Source: Haemonchus contortus
Taxonomy: Eukaryota > Nematoda > Chromadorea > Rhabditida > Trichostrongylidae
Assembly: GCA_000469685.2 (NCBI GenBank)
Contig: LS997562.1
Coordinates: 25,578,076 to 25,642,075 of the forward strand
DNA: 64,000 nt
Reading direction: 5' to 3'
Under the pieces are notes generated by a model. That model saw nothing but the letters and a program-made list of their open reading frames with translations, had not been told where the DNA came from and searched no databases. Shown here one piece after another: positions 54,800-64,000 of this stretch. Each line of letters opens with the position of its first letter. The stretch's first letter is position 1. The position numbers were made by a program, and so were the translations under genes.

Positions 54800-56350
54800 A
54801 ATCTGATCATGTTTCAGATATCCCAAAAAAGCTTGAGCTCAGAATGAACTGGAAACAGGGACACGGGAACTTCTAGGGTTTCCTTTATTTTTGCTATGTC
54901 CAAGGTGTACGAGCGCTAATGTCAAACACATTGAAAGAGATAGGGTGCGAATAACTTCAGACGCCGCTAACTTTGCTTTAAGCGAAGTCTACTTTTACAG
55001 CAAACACCTTCCCCCTTAGTTGCGTGGGTATTGCTGCTTTCAGACCAATAGAGTTCAATTGTGTGGAATATACGTCTGCTGACATATCTAAATTCCCGCG
55101 ATTTACTTCACGAAGAAAAAAATTACGCCGAAAAAGCATTTCGCGGAATACTTTTTTTGAGCGTTACTTTACCTCGTTTAAGATAGAATTTTGGCAGATA
55201 TGCTTTGAAAGGAATAAGAGGCGACGTCCAACATATACAACGAACTCTGCTACGACGCATGCTTGATACTAGGCAGGAGGAATATTCATCTTTCACCCTT
55301 CCGCCTGAAGTCTCTTTCCGTCTACTCGCCTGCGGTTCCGAATCGAATTTTGTTTCGTATTGAGCTTTGTTGTCAGCAAACCCTAGTTACTCTTGCCTCT
55401 CTAGGCATAATGGGCCAGTGTAACACGAAGAAGCCTTTTTTCACAGGTAACAACTGCTTTCCTGCTCATATGAGGAAGATCCCAACATTATTCCACAAAT
55501 GCTCCTTTATACCAGCTTCTTGCTTCCGTCTCTCTCTCGTAGTTACCCCCTATCGATATCGAATTCAGCTCTGGCGTTACCATCAATTTTTCTTAGGCTA
55601 ATGTATACACTTTTTTCTGTGTTCAAGGAACTATCGCCTTTCAGTTTCCGCTTTTGAGTTGTTTGGCACACCCTTCGGTGTATTAAATAAATTCAAGTGT
55701 TGCTGTCGGCTGCTTACAAATGTTGGCTTCATTAGGCTGCAGAGTAGTTTTTTGTTCAACATTCCAGTCAATCTAGAATTCTGATATATGAAATAATACC
55801 GTAACCGTGATGTAAAGAGAAGTTGGAAACCGCGCAGGTGACGTTTCATGGAATCTATTTATCAATGTCTACTTCCTTTTAATTTCGCTAAGCGAGTTAC
55901 AAAACGATTTATTAAAGAATTATTCAACTCAACAAATACAAGAAACGATGGAATGCCTTTATTAAGACAGCGTAACATCTACAAAGAAGTCAGAAATACT
56001 ATTCCCAGAGGAGCGGTGTGATAAGGAGACTTCATGAGGTAAAGAATTGTTGGAGAGGAAGAAATTGACCTATCCTCTTAGCGTTCAACTCGCACTCTGG
56101 TCTTACCTCTCGGGATGGTTTCCGCGCGTTTTCTCACCATACACATTTTTTAGGGCTTGACTCAAAGCTGAGTGCTCAAAGAGTATGTCACATTCCTCAG
56201 GGAGCACTTATCACGATCCTTTTCACTGTGTCACTTAACATAATGAATAATTATTTGAATTAGCATGCTCCAAAACTAAAAGAACGCGAATGCCAACGAA
56301 AGAATGATGTTTGTTGTTTAACGATGTGAGACCAGAAACACGTTATCACA
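54800..56350. other. no gene recognised; 3' flank of THOC3
   Basis: Two adjoining plus-strand frames (55024-55266 and 55263-55601; 80 and 112 codons) are basic and Cys/Phe-rich but unrecognised. The stretch next to 56358 is the downstream flank of the minus-strand THOC3 gene. Nothing further seen. Confidence 0.4.
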
Positions 56351-56357
56351 CCATCGC

Positions 56358-59300
56358 TTAGCTGGTGTACCCGAACAATCGCACCCCAAAACTTTCGCGT
56401 TCGCGTGGATCTCCTGAAGATGCAAGAGCAAGCATCAATTGTGACGGATGCCATGCTAACGAATAAGTTTCTCCATCCAATCGAATCTCATGCACTCTGA
56501 AATTTTTGAAGGTAACAAACACCACAACCGGAGCTCTGCTCTCGACATTGTTTTCTAACATTCACGTTGCCTCTGTTTATGAAAAAGCACCATATATGAA
56601 GCCGGCAGCGTTACAAAATGCTGCCTTTTAAATGATTTCGAAAACCAAAAAAGGAAAGGAAGCGCAAAGGAAACTACGAAGTTGTCGAAGTCAACCTCGC
56701 TGTATTACTTCGATTATTGTTTTCTGCGAAAAGAACTAAATTACCTGGACCCATCATTGACATAAGCAAGGTCTATGGAATGGTCTTCACTTCCGGTTGC
56801 TATCAATTGACTATCACAGCTGAACGCTACTGCTCTGACAGGGTAGTCTAACCTAAAATAGTTGAATTCCTTAAATACCAATATAAGTACACTCTGATCC
56901 ATTGTACCTCATGTTTGCAAACCTAACTCTAACAGCATTTTCAATTTAAGTATTTTAAGTAAACTTTTTTTCGAAATATAGCATTCAAAAGGGACAACGT
57001 AAAGACGAGCAATATGAGTTTAGTACCTTCCAAGATTACGCTCGCAAATCATCTCTTCAATGTTCCATATAGAACAAAGGGCGTCAGATGCTCCAACGGC
57101 CACCCTTTGTCCGTCAGGCGACACTGCTAGTGCAACACAATTCGACTGGCCCGAGTGTGCTGCAACTGTACGAACCAACTCCAAGTCAGGCATCCTAGAA
57201 TGGACTTGCTTTTCTCGAAAAACCTTCTATGCATCATCACCACCTGTATCATCTGCAAAACAATAGAGGATAGAGTCTCTGACTTTATTCAATTCCATTA
57301 TTGGAATGTACCCTGCAATCCATTCTTTTTCGAAATCGTAATGGCATCTTAAATAAGTATTCAGTCTATACAATGAATCGTGATGGCCAGAAAAATACAA
57401 ATCTGTGCTTCTATCTTCCCAAATGAGACCGTTACCAGTTAAGCGACCGAGGATGAAAGACTTGGTTGGCCTCGTCGGATATCGATCCGGGATTCAATTC
57501 GCTGACCATGTCTGCGTGATGGCGCGTCCTGGTTACCATCGAATTTCTTGAGGAGGGCCTCAGCGTCTCCTCACATCCCTGTACCAGGCTAACATGGGCC
57601 AACCCTTTTATTTTGGTGATTTTTATTTTTAATTACTTCTTTCTTCTGTTTTTTTGTATTGGACCTTTCCTCGCTCGAGCCACATGGCTCGCTGATTTAT
57701 GTTATTCAGAACTCTCATAGCGGAGCCTAACCATCGGACAGCCGCCCGCCTTGGTGCCCATATGACGCCCAGAGAGCGCTGGCCTAAGGAACTTTACAGG
57801 GCTGATAATATGCTTGGTCGGCACAGTGGATACTGCTCACATGATCCGAATTCTATGCTTATTTCAGCGTCACTCACATCCGATCTTTGACTGGCTTTGG
57901 GAAACCGATATCTTCTACCCAAACAGATACCCGGAAATACTCAACTAACTAGCAACCTTTTTCCGCAGCGCAATAAGAGTCAACTGAGCGTAGACAGGGC
58001 TGATAATATGCTTGACCTGCGTACAATTTTGAGATGTACAATAAGGCGCGATTAATTGCGGAATCGAGAGAGAGGAGAGGATCCGTAGGTTTTTCGCCTC
58101 CTAGCAGCAATATCGGTAATCTCAAGGGCTGCTTTCATAGTCCGCCGGCCGGCCGGCGAGCCGGCGTGCCGGTCTAAGTAGTGCTAGGGAGGGGGAGTGA
58201 GGCAGACGGGACCAGTCGACGCGGTTGAAGCCCGTCCCTTTTAGTGCCGACCCCGCACACTTGAGGATTTGGCCGCATTTTTTCCATTAACTCCAACCAC
58301 TTTAGTCCCGCATTCTCGAACGTTTCCAAGCAAAGTTGCATTCATTTCTGAAAAGTGGTTTTTGTCTCAACGCACACCTCGTCCATCGTGGGCGGGGCTA
58401 AGCTTACGCATGCCCAGCACGCATAAACAATATGCTTTCTCGTAACCTCTTCACACATAAATCCGAAAAAGTACGACTAAATGCATAGACTCACTTGAAT
58501 ATCTCCACTTTCCCTTGGCCCGTAGCTACGTACAGATACTTCCCAGATGGATGATATGCAGATTCATTCATTTCCGTCTTAGACTCATACGACTGAAACA
58601 ATGCAAACTGTAAGCTACCCACGCAGAGTGCGCTTTCATTATATCGTCGTCGTGCTGAGGCCACTCGCATGGCGCAACATCTCGACATGACCCGTCAACG
58701 TCAGTGGAACGTTTTTTGCTATAAATCCTCTGAAAAGCTTTACAGATCAGAAGGGCACAAAGAGCCTTCTCCATGGGTGCGCGCGGCTGCGTAGAGGACT
58801 TACAATAGCATTGGAACGCAGCATTGTAAGCGCGCCGTTTGCAAAAATGCACCATGTGACTCCCTAGCCATCCAAACACCCGCCCCTGTCATTGTCCAAG
58901 GTCCTTTTTCGATGTATCGTGAGAATTTAAATGCAAACTGAGCGCTCCATTAAGTAACGAATGAATACATCAGAAATTATATATGACTATAAAATTAATG
59001 GAAATTTCAAGGGGATAAGACACTTCCGTGAAGTAAGCTTGCATAGGAACGAAAGAATCGGAAGAAACTAATCTGTGCTAAAAAAAACAGTCATCCCCTA
59101 AAATCCCGTTGAACACTTCAGGAATAGAGCGTTAAGCGTCGAGCGCTCGACGCTCCAACCAGTGACGCCTGTAGCTCGCGCTAACATACACACCGTTGAG
59201 TCCGCGTTGAGGGAGACATCATTCAAGCAAAGCTGAGTAGTGCTTTTTTCATAATGACATGCTTTCGTCACTTTAATTATTTAGAAAAGATATCAAAAGA

Positions 59301-60977
59301 AAAGAAAATTTAGGAAATCATTTTCTGCCGACCTGCGGTACCGATCGACGACCATGTTGCCAACAGAGGGCCGACGCTCAACGCTCTACTCTGAAAGATG
59401 CCATCAGGATTGTGTTGCTAAATGTTCACGACAGCGGGAGTTAAGCTCGATAGGAGAGCGATGTTAGCCCGCTTATCCCTTAAAATGAGCGAGTCCTTCT
59501 AGTTCTGCTCGCAGAATAAGCAGAGTAGAGGCAAATAAGGCGTGCTGTGTTTGCTTTCAGGTAGAGAATAAAGGAACAAGAAAATGAAGTAATTAGAAGT
59601 GCTGGCAACTATTGAGTGTAAAACACGGGTTACATACGTGCCACACTGCGGCAGCATCGATGAATACGATATTGTATTTGAAAGTCCACCAGGGAAATAA
59701 CTCAATCCAAAAGTGAACATCCAGGAATTGAGTGGTGATCGTCGCCCGCGAAGCATGCGGCATGACCCGATTTTGCCACGATCTGCGGCTTTATAGCCTG
59801 TGAATCTGGCGCTAGCCCCAAACATTGCCATAGAATTGGAAATTGGATCAATATAGAAACGATAACTATTCATGATGAAATTTTAAATTCCCTCTTCTCG
59901 ACGTACACATCACATTTCCATTTTACAATTCTTCGAAATATCCACAAGTACCTAACGCTAGCGGATCACAGGATTCCACTGGAACCGTTGACGTTAGGTA
60001 CCTGTGGATACTTCCGCTCCGAAAATAGTCAACTGAAAATTGATACTAACCTTGAGAGTGCTCAGAGTTCTACCGTCTATTACGTGTAACCGATCCTCCT
60101 TGTCTCCGTAAACTAAGTACCTCCCACATGGAGACCATGTCACGTACAGATTCGCTGCTGAAAATGACTTGGTATATGATTCATTCAGACTTTTCATGGA
60201 AGTGTGTAGCTTATCCATATCCTATTGATAGAAATTTAGAAGGAAGCTGATATACTGGAGATTCCACTAGTGGACTGATAGGACGATCAGCATTTTGTCA
60301 GCATGCTTTGCAAAAACTCCCAATATATAGACAATCAAAAAGCTATACGGTTCAAAATGAAGCCTACCTCTAGTAGATAGCCTAGTGTGGGTTTTCTGCT
60401 GACGAATGTCCCAAATAATAATGGACTTATCAGTGCTCGCTGATGCTAGAAGATTCGGATTTGTTCGATGGAATGCTACCTAGAAATACTTTCCAAGACT
60501 CTAGCAGAATAAGCAGCGATACATCCGCATCCGCATGACGTAATGAAGATGTATGCTTGATGGCAAATCGCTACGGAAATAAATCGATCCAGCACACAAA
60601 AAACCCTTTTACTCAGACACCCTTCAAAAAAAAATGAAAGACAAAGAAAACTAACCTGATCAACAGAGTCATCATGTCCCTGACCGACGAACGTGCATTT
60701 TACTCGACATGACGAGTCCACAGTTCCTACCGAAACGCGTCGATCCTGTGATCCGCAGGCTAATCGAGTTCCATCGCAGTTCCACGATAATGCATGCGCT
60801 CGTTGCACCTAGAAAGGCTCTTTGGAAAAAAAGAAAGAAAATATCAAAAAAACAAATTGAACTTACCTGCATGTCATAACCGCGAACACGATGATTAGCA
60901 TCAAAGTACGCGACGGCATCAGCGCTTGAACGGATCGTGCGGGATGCCTTACCGCGAATGTCTTTCTTCACTGTCAT
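56358..60977 (-). CDS. THOC3: THO complex subunit 3 (TEX1), WD40 protein
   Basis: Eight minus-strand exons: 60977-60867, 60808-60656, 60479-60368, 60157-60051, 58592-58495, 57194-57027, 56852-56745 and 56496-56358 (TAA); 996 nt, 331 aa, all phases matching (human 351 aa). The THO complex couples transcription to mRNA packaging and export in the nucleus; THOC3 is its WD40 propeller. Blades in order: AHALSWNCDGTRLACGS, then GHDDSVDQ; NPNLLASASTDKSIIIWDIR; YVTWSPCGRYLVYGDKEDRL; YHPSGKYLYVATGQGKVEIF; SPDGQRVAVGASDALCSIWN; LDYPVRAVAFSCDSQLIATG with SEDHSIDLA; YSLAWHPSQLMLALASS and the end VRLFGY. Each lines up with human THOC3 without gaps at the exon joins I checked. Start: ATG at 60977, nine bases after TATCTTCAG, which fits a trans-splice site; the frame stays open a little upstream, so an extra 5' exon is not excluded. 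It is probably the downstream gene of an operon with OPRT. Confidence 0.95.
57330..57540 (-). repeat. tRNA-derived SINE (copy 5, headless)
   Basis: Minus strand: TGAATCCCGGATCGATATCC (B-box remnant and body), GAGGCCAACCAAGTC, TTAACTGGTAACGGTCTCAT, AAGCACAGATTTGTATTTTT. Lies in a THOC3 intron, same orientation as the gene. Confidence 0.6.
58130..58265. repeat. GC-rich palindromic repeat, copy 3
   Basis: GCTTTCATAGTCCGCCGGCC with GGCCGGCGAGCCGGCGTGCC, followed by a G-rich stretch. It lies in the THOC3 intron between exons 58592-58495 and 57194-57027. Confidence 0.65.
58600..60045. other. THOC3 intron, nothing else recognised
   Basis: A 124-codon minus-strand frame (59873-59499) and a 103-codon one (58879-58568) are open but do not match the THOC3 propeller or anything else. 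At 59126-59156 there is a short AGCGTCGAGCGCTCGACGCT palindrome. Confidence 0.5.
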
Positions 60978-61425
60978 CGAACTTGCCTGAAGATACGAGC
61001 TATCCTCAGGAGAACAGAAGTAGCTGCAACCTTAATATGAGCCTGTTCCATGGAGATATATGACTTCAGTCATGATACAAACACATTTCAGTCATCAATA
61101 AAACACAAACCAATAAAATTTAATCTCGACCAACAAAGAAAAATCAACAGTAAATCACCACCAAGACAACGGAAAACCCTAGAAATGCGACAATTTCTTG
61201 TCCTCGAAACAGCGAGCTATGCGTAAAACCCGAAAATGACCACTTTAAAATGTATTTTGGAGAAAAAACCATGACTGTTGAAAGATGAGGGCGAATATTC
61301 TTAGGTTAATCAGTGCTCAACGAAACCACCGGGATCTGCTCAACTGCAAGGGCTGAATGGAAGGATAGAAAGGAAAGAGTGAATGTAAATGGTCGGAGAA
61401 GAGGGAAACAGCTGAACCGCAGTGT

Positions 61426-63791
61426 TCACAATCGTCTTTGAAATGGCTTCTTCAAATGCCCAATAATCTCGTGCTTCTTTTCGATGGTTATATCCTTCTT
61501 TGATACTAATCCATCTAGAATTTGCTCCATTGTCAAGGCACTGAAATCGAGAAGTTTTCAGCAAAGTCTGACCGCGCTCAAAGTGAAATCAAAATGAAGT
61601 ACTGGGTGCGCCATAACTACTAGGAGTTTAGTCTTTCCGAGACAATGAAGCACTCACGCCTGTGGAATGACGACAGCGCTCCCGTCATTCTACCGTCGTG
61701 CTGGTCAATCACTAATACACGGTGGCAGAAGGCCTTGCCACCAATAGCGGCATTACTTAGGCTCTCCATATCCTCACTGCCACCGCCTATAAAGCCTCAT
61801 GTTGATTCCACAAACTCTGCCCCTCGAAGAGGCAGAGGCCCTTTCAGAAAAGCAGCAAAGAGAAGAAATGACTGGACATCTTCACCATCGTCACTGCTTC
61901 AAGCACGAACGAGACAGCCAAGGATATGAATGACTACGTTACCAGCAAAAATTTCAAAGGCACTTTAGGCTTCACCCATGATTTTTTGAAAAATGACCCC
62001 TCTTTCAAAGCAAATCGGTTAACGCATCGGACAAATAATCTATTCTGGGTAAGATGCATCTGAGAGCGCATCAGTCAGCACAAAATTCTTCACCGTGTAG
62101 TTCTCTTCAACAAGCAAAACAACAGGATGCTTGCCACTTTTCTGAAAAAGACAATGTATAGAAAGAATCGACTTGAGAACCTCTCAACCGGCCCACATTA
62201 TGATTTGGGCTGGAAGTCAGGGTAACAGCCCTTCGTTTCGGAGATCCGGCATCAAGATCATGCGGAGAATCTACTGGCGAATCTTGGATTTCTCCCTCCA
62301 AGATTCAATTGCATAAGCAACAGCTCGGCAATGTTAAAGACCAAAACCTTCAGACCTTCCGCCATTACATCCCCTCCTCCTCCCCCTCTTCAGAAGGCGG
62401 AAAATACCTAGGTATGCTGCTCAGCTCACTCTCAACTAGAGAACAACCTTCCCCGTTGACTTGAACTCTCTATTCTCACAGCCTACTTGGCACTAGTCGC
62501 ACGTAGCAATGCCTCGTGCTGCAAAACATCAACCCGTTCAGGCCATCCTTCAACAACTAATACGTGCATTGCGTTATTGACCATTTCCTAAGCATAGAGA
62601 AGATTTTACTCGAAAAAGCTAATGTTATATTGTTCAGTAATCTTTGTTCAGTAATCGAGCTGTACGCTAAATTTCACATCATTTCAGCCATCCACGCCAG
62701 AGAAAATATCAATCACCTGCAGTTAATTTAGGCGCACCCAACACCTCTAAATATAACTACCTATGAAAACTGATTTCGGCACATGTGAGTTCTTCAATTG
62801 CGCCCTGCTGTCTATCTACGACAGCCACTGCATCCGTAACCTGAATTATATATCTTTTTCCATTGAAATAAGAAAAAAACATTCAAATCAACATTCGATA
62901 GAAAAAAAGTACTGCTGAACTAGGGCAATGTAATTTGCGCCGAAAGATAGCGTTTCTAAGAACAATATATGAAAATTGTAGAATTGCTATTGATGACAAC
63001 CTTCAATCCCTCATTGCGGAGAGCTTCAGCCGTTTCACGAATTGACTCCCCCGAGGTAACCGTATCCTCAATGAGAAGTGCCGTGCCACCCGAAGTATAA
63101 ACACCCTTAGAAGAGAGAACATGTAGAGAGTCAGCTAATAGAGAATTCTGATCACTATAGTTTTACCTCGATGAGTTTACCCGTTCCGTAGGACTTGATC
63201 TCCTTCCGTTTCATAAGCATCGGTACATCGAGAATGTCACTTACATGCTGGAATTACTATACTAACTGTAAAATTCTGAAGAAATTAGAGGAAACCTGGG
63301 GTCTAACACAACGAATGATGATGCAACGTACTGTAGCTAACGGAAGAGCGGCGTATGGAACTCCTACAATGTAATCGTATTTGAGGTACTTTGCATTGAT
63401 AATGTCACAAAGAACTTGTGCCGTCAGACGCTAAAAGGTTCCTTCAGAAGAAGTTATATCATCGGTATTCATGAGAAGTTGCTATTACCAGCGTTCTGGG
63501 TTGGCTCATAAGTCGACGGAGGTCAATGTAAATAGGGGTCATCTGTCCAGATTTAAGATAAAATTCGCCCAATCGAAAAACCTGCAACACGTGCGATGAA
63601 GAAAAGTCATGAATAAGAAATTTCTGTGATTCAAACTTTGAAATTACAGACTAATCCTACTTTCTCCAGAAAAACTAAATTTGCATCCAGAAGACAAAAT
63701 AAGTCTGAAACTTGTCTACCTCCATCGCATAGAGGGCTTCGAACAGTCCATGGTCTACCACAGAATCTCCGTTGACTCCGTTGAAAGACAT
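61426..63791 (-). CDS. orotate phosphoribosyltransferase (single-domain)
   Basis: Seven minus-strand exons: 63791-63720, 63581-63489, 63430-63332, 63247-63167, 63105-63001, 62840-62761 and 61540-61426 (TGA); 645 nt, 214 aa, phases matching. The enzyme joins orotate to PRPP to give OMP, the fifth step of pyrimidine synthesis. Seen in order: FRLGEFYLKSGQMTPIYIDL (substrate region), VGVPYAALPLAT, MLMKRKEIKSYGTGKLIE (flexible catalytic loop), the PRPP-binding motif ALLIEDTVTSGESI, VTDAVAVVDRQQGAIEEL, and the C-terminal helix LTMEQILDGLVSKKDITIEK. It then stops: the OMP decarboxylase domain of animal UMPS is absent, so this is the stand-alone OPRT type also known in nematodes. Some donors are unusual (AAG|GTTGTC, GAG|GTAGAC). 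The last intron is 1.2 kb. The stop lies about 450 bp from the THOC3 ATG. Confidence 0.93.
61541..62760. other. last OPRT intron, with coding-looking stretches
   Basis: Minus-strand stretches with acceptor-like starts: 62612-62509 (TATGCTTAG, then a Met three bases later, MVNNAMHVLVVEGWPERVDV), and 62143-62040 (TTTTTCAG, then KSGKHPVVLLVEENYTVKNF and a stop after DASYPE). A 94-codon basic frame is open on the plus strand at 61645-61929. None joins OPRT exon 6 in phase. They may be a nested gene or chance. Confidence 0.3.
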
Positions 63792-64000
63792 AATCACACA
63801 ACTATAAAAATGAAACGCATATGTACGAGTAATATTTTGTGAGTAAAGCTTAATCTGATAGAAGGCAAAACCGACATTTTTGGAACGAGCCAACAGAATG
63901 GAACAGCAGTAACGATTCTGTGAATTATTTATATGAACAAACAGTAGCAACAATAACAATTCTACTGAAGAGGTCGCTTCACAAACTAAAAATCTAGAAA
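63792..64000. other. 5' flank of the OPRT gene
   Basis: Sequence upstream of the OPRT start ATG. No TATA box or other promoter element that I can support; no further exon seen up to the window edge. Confidence 0.4.

Noticed and set aside
59499..59873. Extra WD40 exon of THOC3
   Set aside because: All seven blades are accounted for by other exons with matching phases; this frame does not align with any blade.
60160..60218. Upstream extension of THOC3 exon 4 from the GATATGGATAAG site
   Set aside because: That acceptor gives the wrong phase; the acceptor TTTTCAG at 60158 restores phase and matches the human length exactly.
61645..61929. 94-codon plus-strand frame as a gene
   Set aside because: It lies in the last OPRT intron, has no homology I recognise and no splice context; the minus strand is also partly open there.

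Overview
Eukaryotic, animal DNA, most likely a clade V (strongylid, hookworm-like) parasitic nematode. The host genes are split into short exons with GT..AG introns and pyrimidine-rich TTTCAG-type acceptors, two gene starts sit right behind acceptor-like sites as in trans-spliced nematode genes, there is a piece of cuticle-collagen N-terminal domain, and the repeat load (RTE and Penelope-like elements, mariner/Tc1, short non-autonomous elements) is typical of such genomes. The species assignment is inference.

Host genes, all on the minus strand and rebuilt exon by exon: (1) 5.0-19.7 kb (possibly to 23.9 kb), a regulator-of-microtubule-dynamics (RMD/RMDN) family TPR protein, stretched over at least 14.6 kb by introns full of transposons, one of about 10 kb; (2) 27.9-28.3 kb, a cuticle-collagen N-terminal domain without a Gly-X-Y tail; (3) 43.3-46.6 kb, cysteine dioxygenase (five exons, 180 aa), with the 3' exons of an unrecognised gene ending about 385 bp upstream; (4) 56.4-61.0 kb, THO complex subunit 3 (eight exons, 331 aa); (5) 61.4-63.8 kb, a single-domain orotate phosphoribosyltransferase (seven exons, 214 aa) ending about 450 bp upstream of the THOC3 start. 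Pairs 3 and 4-5 have operon-like spacing. The exon sums of genes 3, 4 and 5 are whole numbers of codons and every splice phase matches, which is the main support for the models.

Mobile DNA by region: 0.3-2.0 kb Penelope-like remnant; 3.4-4.7 kb LINE split by a MITE; 5.4-6.6 kb Tc1/mariner-like element with an internal inverted duplication; 6.6-7.4, 9.0-10.7, 19.7-21.5 and 24.3-24.7 kb copies of a composite minisatellite/hairpin repeat; 7.8-8.9 kb Tc3-like transposase; 12.1-13.9 kb short LTR element; 15.6-16.5 kb internally deleted mariner; 22.2-22.5, 31.3-32.4, 36.3-37.6 and 49.3-49.9 kb RTE-type LINE pieces; 24.9-27.6 kb Gypsy gag-protease remnant; 29.65-30.92 kb decayed Tc1/mariner element; 33.1-33.3 kb large hairpins; 35.55-35.94 and 48.3-48.7 kb Mutator-like MITE pair; 38.1-38.6 kb env (Phlebovirus-G2-like) remnant of a retroelement; 40.0-41.9 kb almost open Penelope-like element; 53.5-54.5 kb Penelope fragment; 54.55-54.79 kb piggyBac-like MITE; several tRNA-derived SINEs. 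No rRNA, CRISPR or bacterial-type features were seen. No wholly new biological system is convincingly visible; the points of interest are the structures of several short mobile elements and the gene architecture.
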